DNA of 46,061 nt, taken from positions 1 through 46,061 of the forward strand of contig CAJVYQ010000038.1 in the NCBI GenBank assembly GCA_913009825.1, written 5' to 3'. A program made the translations under genes and the position numbers. The notes beneath the pieces are model-generated. The model saw only the letters and a list, made by a program, of their open reading frames with translations. It was not told where the DNA came from and did not search any database. This DNA comes from an uncultured Deferribacteres bacterium (GTDB lineage: Bacteria > Zhuqueibacterota > JdFR-76 > DREG01). Shown here piece by piece: positions 8,138 to 16,768 of this stretch; position 1 is the first letter of the stretch; the number at the start of each line of letters is the position of its first letter.

Positions 8138-10021
8138 TTATTTTTTCATCTCCTTTGGTAATTCAAAAGTCACAATAGTTCCGCGATCTATTTTACTTTC
8201 AACAAAGACCGTGCCGCCGTGTGCGTGAATAATATTGCGTACAATCGCCAATCCCAATCCCGTTCCCTGGCTGCGCGTGGAAAAAAACGGTTCGAAAATC
8301 TTTTCTTTGTCCTCTTCCGGGATGCCTTTTCCGCTATCCCTGATTTGAATACGCAGCCATTCCTGCCCTCCGGTTTTTTGAGCCTTTAAAGCCGACATGG
8401 ACAAAAGGCCTTTGGGCTGCATCGATTGCACTGCATTGAGAATGACATTCAAAAGCGCCTGCTTCAATTGATTAAAATCGCCCTTAAAAAACAGGCCGTT
8501 TTCTGAAAAATTTATTTGCACACGGATATTTTGCTTTTGTATTTCATCTTCAGCCAACATCAGAGATTCCTGAAAAAGATCGCTTAACACGACCGATTGA
8601 TAGTTAAGCTGCGCCGGCCGGGCGAATATCAAAAAATGGCTGACAATGGCATTGAGCGCCCGAATCTCCTGTTGAATTTTTTCTATAGCCTGCAGCAGTT
8701 GCGGATCAGATAAAAGTTTCCTTTTCATCAATCCGATATACAATTCGATGGAATTCAAAGGATTGCGAATCTCATGCGCCACGGCTGCCGAGAGTTCTCC
8801 CAGGTAAGCCATACGTTCCTTTTCCTTGATCTGTTCCTGCAATTCCCGTAGTTCTGTCAAATCCGTGAAGACCCAGTTGCTGCCGATAATATGTCCCTCC
8901 GAATCACGCAGCGGCGAAACCTGTATGCCAGCCGTTATCGTTGAATTATCCAAATTAAATATTCTCTCGATAAAAGCCGGCTTTTGCGATTTATAATGGC
9001 CCTGTGTTAAAAGGCCGCAAAATGGATGCTTGCTCGAAAAAATATCCCGGTAATTCTTGCCGATACTTTTTTCGGGTTGGACGTGTAAAATGCGCGCCGC
9101 TTCCGGGTTAAGAACCGTGATTCTGCCTTCCAAATCCAGTGTTAAAATTCCATTGCCAATACTTTGCAAAATGTAGTCGTTATAAGTTTGTATTGTATCA
9201 GCCTTAATCTCTGCCTGCTGTTTTAGCACCTGTAATTTTTCATTATTTGTTTTAATGTTCAGTTGCATCGAATTAAATACTTTTCCCAAAAAACCGATTT
9301 CATTTTTAGCAAGAATCTCTACAGGTTGATCCAGCTTGCCGCGGCTGATACGAAAGGCGGCGTTTACCAGTTTTTTAATCGGATTCACAATCGATCGTGC
9401 AAGAATGATACTCAGGATAATGGCAACAATCATACTGATGAGATTGATGAGAAGGATGGTGTCTTCAATCTTGTCAATGACTTGCAGAAATCCGGGACTG
9501 GCATCCACACCGGCAATTGCGACAACTTTGCTTGTTTTATCTTTGATCGGGCTGAAAGCGGATTTGTAAAGATTGCCGTTCAGGCCGCGATAAAGCGTCG
9601 AATAGAGGGGCTTTCCGTTCAGGGCGGTATTTAATTCGACAAGATTACTTTGCAGGTGGGGAATTGTGCTGCCGATGGCGGAATGAGGTTGGGTGTCCAC
9701 CAGAACCTTGAAATTTTTATCCAGAATATAAATACGCGTGACCCGGAAATCACTTTTTAAAATATTCAGCGTATGAAGAAGGGTCTGATAAAAGGTGCCA
9801 TTCTCGTCACCGGGTTGCAAATAAGCCAACAGCCCCGCATCCATAAAATCCGCACCTGACTGCGAAATGCCGATGAGCTTTCTGCCCAGTTCGACATCAA
9901 AATAATGCTCGGCACGGAAATACAGGAACCAGCCGACGGAATTGATGATGAAAACCACAAGCAGCACAAAGTAAATTGTTATTTGTAGTTGCAACTTGTT
10001 TTTAGGTGTTTTTGAGGTCAT
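8138..10021 (-). CDS. Membrane sensor histidine kinase (NtrB/ZraS-like)
   Basis: Start chosen at the ATG at 10021 ([10 protein letters not shown]); a TTG 36 bases upstream is possible but has no SD. In order: a TM segment near residues 10-33, a periplasmic sensory region of about 150 residues with cache-like pattern ([30 protein letters not shown]), a second TM near 185-208, a HAMP linker, a PAS domain ([16 protein letters not shown]), HisKA with phospho-His in [11 protein letters not shown], and HATPase with N-box NVILNAVQ and G-boxes DSGKGIP and GTGLGLAI. It phosphorylates the adjacent NtrC-type regulator, which starts 1 base later. The stimulus is unknown, but periplasmic sensing and downstream envelope genes suggest an envelope or small-ligand cue. 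Confidence 0.9.
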   Translation of the reverse strand: MTSKTPKNKLQLQITIYFVLLVVFIINSVGWFLYFRAEHYFDVELGRKLIGISQSGADFMDAGLLAYLQPGDENGTFYQTLLHTLNILKSDFRVTRIYILDKNFKVLVDTQPHSAIGSTIPHLQSNLVELNTALNGKPLYSTLYRGLNGNLYKSAFSPIKDKTSKVVAIAGVDASPGFLQVIDKIEDTILLINLISMIVAIILSIILARSIVNPIKKLVNAAFRISRGKLDQPVEILAKNEIGFLGKVFNSMQLNIKTNNEKLQVLKQQAEIKADTIQTYNDYILQSIGNGILTLDLEGRITVLNPEAARILHVQPEKSIGKNYRDIFSSKHPFCGLLTQGHYKSQKPAFIERIFNLDNSTITAGIQVSPLRDSEGHIIGSNWVFTDLTELRELQEQIKEKERMAYLGELSAAVAHEIRNPLNSIELYIGLMKRKLLSDPQLLQAIEKIQQEIRALNAIVSHFLIFARPAQLNYQSVVLSDLFQESLMLAEDEIQKQNIRVQINFSENGLFFKGDFNQLKQALLNVILNAVQSMQPKGLLSMSALKAQKTGGQEWLRIQIRDSGKGIPEEDKEKIFEPFFSTRSQGTGLGLAIVRNIIHAHGGTVFVESKIDRGTIVTFELPKEMKK

Positions 10022-10144
10022 TAAAAACTCAATTTCAATTTCAGTAAAATACAACAAATTTTACGCCAAAGCTATATCAAGCCGATTAACTTTAGCAATA
10101 TAGAAATAAGGGAACAGATTTAAAATAATATTTGTGAAGCAACA

Positions 10145-10957
10145 CTAAAATCGAAACGCAAGCCCTACTCCGTTGCCGGCAAAATAAGGAGTGATTTCTT
10201 TGAACAGGTGTGAGTGGCTCTCATTCGGTTCCCCGTCATCCGATTTCATAACAAAACTCGCCACGCTGTAACCGATGATCCCGCCCAGAACCACGTCGGA
10301 AAACCAGTGCGCATTGTGATAGACACGAGAAGCCGCCACCATTCCGGCGGAACCATAGCAGAAAGTTTTCCATAAAGAATTGTTCAGCGATTTTGCCAGC
10401 ACGGTCGATACGGCAAAGCTGACTGTGGTATGACCGCTGGGCAGCGATTTATAGAGCGCATTCAGTTGAAACGGTTTGAAAAACAGATGACTGTCCCCGC
10501 CGTAGGGCCGGCGCCGGCCAAGCAATACTTTGATGCCGCTGGTGATCAGGCCGGAGTAGAAAAGGGCTTCCATGGATCGCAATCCGGTTTTGCGCACGGA
10601 TGAATGATTAAATAACAAACCGAAACCATAGATGCCGGCCGTCATGGCCACGGTGTAGCCATTGCCGTAAACCGAATCAAAATTGAAAAGACGGTTGTTT
10701 GTTGAATTCTGGTGAGACAGGGCAAAACGCCGGATATTTTTATCAGCCAAAAATAAAAGCGCCGTGCCGCCGGTGACCAGGCCAACTTTTTTCCAATCGC
10801 TGCTGCGGAATCGAGCCGGCGCTTGCCATAAATTTACCCCCATGCGGATGAAATGCCGGCCATCGTGGCAAATGGTCCCTTTTTCTAAAGCACGGCAATT
10901 GGAGTGCGCAAAAAGATTTATCAGAATAAAACTGATGAGGAATAAACGAATTTTCAA
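10145..10957 (-). CDS. Secreted PAP2-family phosphatase
   Basis: 270 residues with an N-terminal signal peptide and several hydrophobic segments. All three PAP2 signature motifs are present: KVLLGRRRP (KX6RP), PSGH, and SRVYHNAHWFSD (SRX5HX3D), so catalytic Arg/His residues are intact. Family members remove phosphate from undecaprenyl-PP, phosphatidate or PGP-type lipids on the outer face of the inner membrane. The frame starts at TTG (10957) with AAAGGAG 8 bases before it. The gene is separated by about 120 bases from the kinase gene and by the R4a repeat from the upstream phosphoesterase, so it may be monocistronic. Confidence 0.88.
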   Translation of the reverse strand: MKIRLFLISFILINLFAHSNCRALEKGTICHDGRHFIRMGVNLWQAPARFRSSDWKKVGLVTGGTALLFLADKNIRRFALSHQNSTNNRLFNFDSVYGNGYTVAMTAGIYGFGLLFNHSSVRKTGLRSMEALFYSGLITSGIKVLLGRRRPYGGDSHLFFKPFQLNALYKSLPSGHTTVSFAVSTVLAKSLNNSLWKTFCYGSAGMVAASRVYHNAHWFSDVVLGGIIGYSVASFVMKSDDGEPNESHSHLFKEITPYFAGNGVGLAFRF

Positions 10958-11029
10958 TGGGGTAGCTCCTTTTGTTAATATTTTTGATATGCCTGTTAAA
11001 AGCTAACAGGTGTTCTTTTTTAAATTAAA

Positions 11030-11179
11030 CCTGAATTGAGCGATTCTAATGTCATTCCGTAGGAATCTTGTTGGTTTAGTGAACAGAACTAACAAGATTC
11101 TTTCCCGCCTGTAGTCGGGCAGGCAGAATGACAAAACTCTTTGGGTGGTTGTTTCAAGCTAAGAATCGCTCAATTTAGG
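11030..11179. repeat. R4a inverted-repeat element, second copy
   Basis: Same interior as 4078-4225, with ends AACCTGAATTGAGCGATTC and GAATCGCTCAATTTAGGTT. Its right end touches the stop codon of the metallophosphoesterase gene (TAA at 11180-11182), so it forms the 3' end of that mRNA and may act as its terminator hairpin. Confidence 0.87.
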
Positions 11180-12190
11180 TTAAACACGATTATTTTTCAG
11201 CAACTCTTTTCTTTTCCGGCAAATGAAATGAACACCCAAATAGAAAAGGGCAAGGATAATCAGCATATCCAGATAGTGAATGGCAAAAAAGGCATAAACA
11301 TAAATCCATAGATCATGGGTTAACCTGTCAACGATCTCAAAATCAGGGCTTTTGAGTTTTACTATTTGATAGTGAACGCCCTGTTCGGATACATGCACAA
11401 CCAGATAATGATAGAAATAATGGGCCGGATCGGCGCCTGCTAATTCCGCGCCGGCGCCGCCTGTAATAATATAGGGCGTTTTTCTCCAGCTTCCCCGATA
11501 GTATGCATGGATATGAGAGGCAAAAATCATGGTAACATGATATTGATCAAAAAGGTCGTTTAACTTTTTTGCACAAGCCAAATCCTTCAAGCTGTGCCCT
11601 CGCTTAAATTCACCCTTGCGCGGATCATAAAGAGGAACGTGCATAAATACAAAACGATATTTATAGTGCTGACTCTTTTGCAGTTCTTTTTTTAGCCATT
11701 CCATTTGCCAGGGATCAATGTTTTTTTCATCGGCATCATCCAGGATCATGAAATAACTGCTGCCGATGGCTAATGAATAATAAAAACGGCCAAAAAAATC
11801 ATAATAATTTCCTCTGCCGTTTTCTTTGATCTCATGATTGCCGACTACAGTTAATAGTGGTTTTTGGATCTGCTTGATTTGATTGATGAAGAACCGATAC
11901 TTTTCCTTTTCGCCGTCATAAACGAGGTCACCCACATCGATGGCAAACAAAGAGTTTTCATTATTCACCTTTTTGATCAAGCTCTTAAAAGTTCCGATTG
12001 AATTTTTATTATCGCCGAAAACGACAAAGGAAAATTCATTTTGTTGTTTGTTGATTTTTTTTAGTTGTGTGTAATTCCAATCGCTAATCTGGGGGAAGGA
12101 TAGAATCGAATAAATTTTTATCCCAACCACTAAAATAGTTAAAAAGATGACCAGGCCGAGAAAATATTTTTTAAAAGCATTTGTTAGCAT
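11180..12190 (-). CDS. Membrane-anchored calcineurin-like metallophosphoesterase
   Basis: 336 residues: an N-terminal membrane anchor (about 9-31), an extracytoplasmic metallophosphoesterase domain, and a second hydrophobic segment near 297-322 followed by a basic tail (CRKRKELLKNN). Metal-ligand motifs appear in order: FGDNKNS, GDLVYDG, GNHE, HVPLYDP and SHIHAY, the arrangement of purple-acid-phosphatase-like calcineurin folds. The first motif reads GDNK rather than the classical DxH, a common variant. The SD AAAGGA precedes the ATG. Substrate unknown; an outside-facing phosphatase next to a PAP2 gene suggests phospholipid or phosphate-ester turnover. Confidence 0.85.
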   Translation of the reverse strand: MLTNAFKKYFLGLVIFLTILVVGIKIYSILSFPQISDWNYTQLKKINKQQNEFSFVVFGDNKNSIGTFKSLIKKVNNENSLFAIDVGDLVYDGEKEKYRFFINQIKQIQKPLLTVVGNHEIKENGRGNYYDFFGRFYYSLAIGSSYFMILDDADEKNIDPWQMEWLKKELQKSQHYKYRFVFMHVPLYDPRKGEFKRGHSLKDLACAKKLNDLFDQYHVTMIFASHIHAYYRGSWRKTPYIITGGAGAELAGADPAHYFYHYLVVHVSEQGVHYQIVKLKSPDFEIVDRLTHDLWIYVYAFFAIHYLDMLIILALFYLGVHFICRKRKELLKNNRV

Positions 12191-12234
12191 GTTTAATCCT
12201 TTGGATTATGCAATGAAACTCCTCAGACTTTAGG

Positions 12235-12389
12235 CCTATAACGAAACTTAATTTAAACCGTTGAAACGGTTGCTTTAAAAGTGTTCTCATTAACACCGGG
12301 ATTAATCCCGGTGTTAATGAGAAGAAACTCCTTATTTTTAAACCCTTTCAAGGGTTTTCAAAATCATTCTTGACAAGTTTCGTTGTAGG
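12235..12389. repeat. R5 palindromic element with perfect 40-bp palindrome
   Basis: Ends are CCTATAACGAAACTT and AAGTTTCGTTGTAGG (near-perfect inverted repeat). Inside lie AAACCGTTGAAACGGTT, a perfect 40-bp palindrome at 12284-12323 centred on GGGATTAATCCC, and CCCTTTCAAGGGTTT. The right end stops 1 base before the RND permease stop codon at 12391. No coding capacity. It resembles the AAACCGTT...AACGGTTT units often scattered in environmental FCB genomes. Confidence 0.85.
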
Positions 12390-12390
12390 A

Positions 12391-15300
12391 TTAGTTGGTA
12401 TTTCTTTTTTCATCCCGAAAAAGTGCTGCGTAAAATACCGGCAAAACAAAGAGCAGTAAAAACGCCGAAAGTGAGAAACCGCCTATCACGGAAATGGCTA
12501 AAGGCTGCTGCATTTGCGCACCGGCGCCTATGCCAATGGCGAGCGGCATGAGGGCGAGCACCGCCGCCAAAGTTGTCATGATGATCGGCCGCATGCGAAC
12601 TTTTCCGGCTTTTATGATTGCCTCATTTATCGATACACCTTCTTTACGAAATAATTGGATATAATGAATTAAAAATATTGCATTCTCTGCAACAATGCCA
12701 ATGATCATAATCATTCCCATCATGGAAGAAATATTGAGCGCCACTCCGGTCAAACGTAACAGCAAAAAGACACCGAACAAAGATAAAAAATCGATTGCTA
12801 AAATAATAGCCGGAATTTTAAAGGATTCGAATTCCAGCAACTGCACACTAAAAACCAGCAGCACAGCCATAATGAGAACGATCAACAATCCCTTGAAAGA
12901 CTTTTGCTGTTCCCGGTATAGCCCGCCATACTTGATAAAGACGTTTTGCGGCAGAGAAATATCCTGCTTTATTTTCGATTGAATCTCGCGCAAAGTGCTG
13001 CCCATGTCCCGGCCGCTGATGCGCGCTTTGACGGCAATCATTTGTTTCAGATTTTCCCGGGTTAATTCCGGCTGCCCGGTTTGAACTTGCAAATCAGCAA
13101 CAGAGCCTAGAGAAATATAGTCACCCTTTGGAGAATAAATGCGCAAATGTTTAATCCTGTCCAGATCACGTCGAACATTGAGCGGAGACCACACACGGAT
13201 GCCGCTCATATATTGTTGATCCTGAATTTCAGAAGCTACAGTGCCCTTTATTGCAGCATTCACTTCGCGTCGAACATCATCGGCCGTTAATCCGAACAAG
13301 CCGGCACGCAAGTTATCAACTTTTATGATAATGGAAGACCCCGCAATGGTTACGCCTTTGTATATGTCGACGACCCCCCTTATTTTTTGGATTTCATTGA
13401 CAACCTTTCGTGACATTTGGTGAATTTGATTGTAATCGTTGCCAAATATTTTAATTTCGATAGGCTGGGGAACAGCCGTCAGATCTCCGATCAAATCACC
13501 CATTAACTGGGCAAACTCGATTTCGACTCCAGGAACATTTTTCAGGACTTTGGTTCGCGTCGCGTCGGTAATCTGCTGAATATTACGGCTTCTTTTGTGA
13601 GCGAGTCGAACTAGAAAATCACCGCTATTTGCTTCAGTCAGGCCCCCGCCCAACTGCAGCCCGGTGCGTCGGGAATAGCTGACAATTTCCGGTATAGTCG
13701 TTAAAACCTTTTCAATTTGCATCATCACCCGGTTCGTCTCTTGCAGAGATGTTCCCGGCGGCGTGCGATAATCTAAAATGAAAGTGCCTTCGTCCATCCT
13801 GGGCAAAAATCCGCTGGGAAGCCCTTTATACAAAAAATAACTTGATATTAGTAAAATGCCGGCAAAGATAAAAGTTAGATATTTTCGTTTAAAAAGAAAG
13901 GCCATGGTTGTTTCATAAAACTTGTGCAGCAGGGCGAACAATTGACCGGGCTTTTCCTGTTTCTCGGCGTCTTTTCTGGAAATAAAACGGTGGGAGAGTA
14001 TGGGAATAAAAAACATGGACAGCAGCATCGAGACCAGCAGACTAATTGCCATGGTTAAGGATAAAGATTTAAAAAAGGCGCCGGTCACGCCGGTAAGAAA
14101 AGCCAGCGGAGCAAAGACTACAATGGTGCTAAAGGATGAACCCAGTATAGGGTGTAAAATTTCTTTTAAAGAAGAATGCACCGCTTCGTTGGGCGTCTGC
14201 CGGCGTAACGCCAGATGCCGGATAATATTTTCCACAACGACAATGGCATCGTCAATAATCAAGCCGATCGCGGCGGCCATGCCCCCCAAAGTCATGATGT
14301 TAAAACTCATTTTTAGAGCATTCATTGCAAGAATGGTTATAGCGATGGTCAACGGCACATCCAGCGAAGCGATAAGGGTAATTTTCCAGTTCCGCAAAAA
14401 TGCAAAAAGAATTATGACCGCCAGAAATATACCAACAACAATGCTGTCGCGAACATTTTTCATGCTTTCTACAATTAAATCCGATTGATCATAAAATTTG
14501 GAAACTGAAATATCGCCGGGAATGCGGTCCTGCATGGATGCTAATGTTTTTTTAATCTCTGTATCGATCTTCACTGTATTGCCGCCGGGCTGCTGATAAA
14601 CATTTAACAGCACAGCCTCCCGGCCATTGCTTGTTACGCGTGTCCATTCCGGCCGCGAAGATTCGCGAATGACGGCCACATCGTCCAAAAATACCGGCAT
14701 GTGGTCATGAATTTTAACAACTGTATGCCCCACTTGTTTGACATCAGAATATTGCCCGTCAACCAGCGTCAGGTAAAGTTGATAGTCCTGTTCAATTTTT
14801 CCCACGGAACTGATGATGTTGGTGTTGCGTATAGCATCGATCAAGTCCGACATGGAAAGGTCGAACGAGCGCAGCCGTTCGGGATTGACAATGACCTGGT
14901 ATTCCTTTGTTCGTCCGCCTAATACCACTACATTTGCCACACCGTCGATGCTGGTCAATACGGGACGAAGGACATATTCGGCAAAATTGCGCAAATCGAC
15001 CAGGCTGCGGCTCTTTGAAATCAAGCTATAGCCTATGATCGGAAAAATGGTGGGATTCATACGGCGAACGCGAAACTGGAAACGGGCGGGCAAATCGCTT
15101 CTGACCTGGGTGATGGCATTATTAACCAGCAGTTCCGCCTTGATCATATCAATATTCCAGTGGAAGTTTATGGACAGTTCCGTGGCGCCGCGGCTTGTTG
15201 TTGAGCGGACAGTAAGCACATCCGGAATTGAATTAACTGCTTCCTCCAATTTGCGGGTAACCGTGATCATCATGCGATCCGCAGGCATATCACCGGCATC

Positions 15301-15447
15301 GGCAGAGACGACAATACGGGGAAAAGCAATGTTTGGGAACAGAGCAACCGGCAATTTGAATGCGGCAAACAAGCCGGCAAATGATAAAATAACCACGATA
15401 AAAAGAATGGATTTGGTGTGACTCCGCATGATTTTGCCGATATCCAT
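12391..15447 (-). CDS. RND-family efflux permease
   Basis: 1018 residues, standard length for an RND inner-membrane pump: TM1 at about 12-31, a large periplasmic loop, TM2-6 (about 335-485), TM7 near 523-541, a second periplasmic loop, and TM8-12 (about 850-1010). The proton-relay block in TM4 reads GLIIDDAIVVVEN (Asp pair near 398-399), as in HAE/AcrB-type pumps; heavy-metal CzcA types usually lack this pair. Substrates are therefore more likely organic compounds than metal ions, though this is inference. The adaptor and TolC genes lie just upstream in the same direction, so this is the last gene of a tripartite efflux operon. A 292-base gap carrying the R6 repeat separates adaptor and permease. 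Confidence 0.93.
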   Translation of the reverse strand: MDIGKIMRSHTKSILFIVVILSFAGLFAAFKLPVALFPNIAFPRIVVSADAGDMPADRMMITVTRKLEEAVNSIPDVLTVRSTTSRGATELSINFHWNIDMIKAELLVNNAITQVRSDLPARFQFRVRRMNPTIFPIIGYSLISKSRSLVDLRNFAEYVLRPVLTSIDGVANVVVLGGRTKEYQVIVNPERLRSFDLSMSDLIDAIRNTNIISSVGKIEQDYQLYLTLVDGQYSDVKQVGHTVVKIHDHMPVFLDDVAVIRESSRPEWTRVTSNGREAVLLNVYQQPGGNTVKIDTEIKKTLASMQDRIPGDISVSKFYDQSDLIVESMKNVRDSIVVGIFLAVIILFAFLRNWKITLIASLDVPLTIAITILAMNALKMSFNIMTLGGMAAAIGLIIDDAIVVVENIIRHLALRRQTPNEAVHSSLKEILHPILGSSFSTIVVFAPLAFLTGVTGAFFKSLSLTMAISLLVSMLLSMFFIPILSHRFISRKDAEKQEKPGQLFALLHKFYETTMAFLFKRKYLTFIFAGILLISSYFLYKGLPSGFLPRMDEGTFILDYRTPPGTSLQETNRVMMQIEKVLTTIPEIVSYSRRTGLQLGGGLTEANSGDFLVRLAHKRSRNIQQITDATRTKVLKNVPGVEIEFAQLMGDLIGDLTAVPQPIEIKIFGNDYNQIHQMSRKVVNEIQKIRGVVDIYKGVTIAGSSIIIKVDNLRAGLFGLTADDVRREVNAAIKGTVASEIQDQQYMSGIRVWSPLNVRRDLDRIKHLRIYSPKGDYISLGSVADLQVQTGQPELTRENLKQMIAVKARISGRDMGSTLREIQSKIKQDISLPQNVFIKYGGLYREQQKSFKGLLIVLIMAVLLVFSVQLLEFESFKIPAIILAIDFLSLFGVFLLLRLTGVALNISSMMGMIMIIGIVAENAIFLIHYIQLFRKEGVSINEAIIKAGKVRMRPIIMTTLAAVLALMPLAIGIGAGAQMQQPLAISVIGGFSLSAFLLLFVLPVFYAALFRDEKRNTN

Positions 15448-15505
15448 AGAACGTCCTCATTATATAGTCTGTCAATAAAGCAATTTTTTGTAACTGATCA
15501 CAGAG

Positions 15506-15596
15506 TGTCATTCAGAAGGAATCTTGTCGGGGAAACGCTGGAATTGGAATCTTGTTAATTTAATTGCATATCCAACAAGATTCTTACTGAATGACA
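15506..15596. repeat. R6 inverted-repeat element inside the efflux operon
   Basis: Ends TGTCATTCAG-AAGGAATCTTGT and ACAAGATTCTTA-CTGAATGACA pair over about 20 positions around a 45-base interior. The arms resemble the interior of R4a (GTCATTCCG-AGGAATCTTG). It sits between the adaptor and permease genes, so the transcript must read through it. Confidence 0.75.
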
Positions 15597-15739
15597 TGAA
15601 AGTTAAATTGTCTTTGTTTAGTTGGTAATCCGGGTGCACGTCCACGGGATCTAATTTCTTTATACAACAACCAACAGGCCTTATGATCGGTTACAATTTT
15701 TCCCGGGTAAAGCACCAATAAAACAATATCCAAATTACC

Positions 15740-16768
15740 TCACTTTTGAATACTAACCTGCATTCCTTCTTTTAACTCATAATTGCCCAGGTAAACAACC
15801 TGATCCCCTTTTTGAATGCCTTTTAAAATCTGAACCGCCTTGTCATTTTGAATACCTGTTTCCACGTAGACTTTTTTCGCTGTTTGCTTGTCCACAATAA
15901 AAGCATAAAATCCGTTCTTATCTTTCAGTATCGCAGACCTGGGAACCACGATGGAGTTCCTGACACTTTTTACCGTAATTCGCGCCTCGGCAAACATGCC
16001 AGGCTGAAGAACTCCATCCTGATTGCTCAAATCGATCCAGATATGAATGAGCTGAGTGGCGGGGGCGATTTCTTTATTTATTTTGATCACTTTGCCGGCG
16101 AAGGTTCGGTGGTCAGGTAAATTCGGAATGGTTATATCAGCCGATTGATCAGGTTTGATATTGCCGATATCTTCAATTTCAATGCCAATGCGGCCTATCA
16201 TCTTTTTGATATTGACAATTCTCAGAATCTCCTGTGATGGATCGGCAATTTGCCCTACGGCTCCCTTTACACTACTGACGTAGCCGTCGATTGGAGAACG
16301 GATTTCGCTGTTCTGTCTGGCATAATCCAGAGATCGCTGTTGAATTTCATAATCAGCTTTGGCAAGGCTGTATTCTGTTTGGGCTTGCTCATATTTTACT
16401 TTTGGTATCACGCCATTCTCAAACAAGTTTTTTGCGCGCTGCAGATTTATTCTTGCCTGTTCCAGGTTTACTCGAGCTTTTTCGACCGCCACATCGATGG
16501 ATTGATTACGTTGCAGCTTAACCACCATCTGCCCTTTTTGAATACGATCACCCGGTTTTACAGGGATTGCTTCTATGCGCATGGGAGAAACCGGAGAAAT
16601 TCTAACGTCATCCTGCGGGTAGGGTTGGATGGCCCCGTGCCCCTCTACAATTTCCGAAATTTCCTGAACGGCAGCAGAAACGACCTTTACCGGTGCAATT
16701 GCCTGCGAATAACCCACACTCCATATACCAATTAAGAAGAAAAGCAAAATAATTCTCACTCGAGCCAT
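15740..16768 (-). CDS. RND periplasmic adaptor (membrane fusion protein)
   Basis: 342 residues with an N-terminal signal/anchor (about 4-22). Adaptor domains in order: barrel-sandwich strand (MRIEAIPVKPGDRIQKGQMV), alpha-helical hairpin about residues 75-140 (NLEQARINLQRAKNLFENG...), returning lipoyl-like strand EIRSPIDGYVSSVKGAVGQ, then beta-barrel and membrane-proximal domains. It bridges the inner-membrane RND pump and TolC. The ATG follows GGAGG by 7 bases and lies inside the end of the TolC gene (13-base overlap), so the two are co-translated. Confidence 0.92.
   Translation of the reverse strand: MARVRIILLFFLIGIWSVGYSQAIAPVKVVSAAVQEISEIVEGHGAIQPYPQDDVRISPVSPMRIEAIPVKPGDRIQKGQMVVKLQRNQSIDVAVEKARVNLEQARINLQRAKNLFENGVIPKVKYEQAQTEYSLAKADYEIQQRSLDYARQNSEIRSPIDGYVSSVKGAVGQIADPSQEILRIVNIKKMIGRIGIEIEDIGNIKPDQSADITIPNLPDHRTFAGKVIKINKEIAPATQLIHIWIDLSNQDGVLQPGMFAEARITVKSVRNSIVVPRSAILKDKNGFYAFIVDKQTAKKVYVETGIQNDKAVQILKGIQKGDQVVYLGNYELKEGMQVSIQK

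Noticed and set aside
8138-10145. Sigma-54 promoter (GG-N10-GC) upstream of the kinase gene
   Set aside because: I read the 10022-10144 gap on both strands and saw no TGGCAC-N5-TTGC-like pair, so autoregulation by the activator is not shown.
15448-15500. TTGACA followed closely by TATAAT before the RND permease
   Set aside because: The two boxes are only 3 bases apart and the TATAAT would overlap the SD, so they cannot form a promoter.
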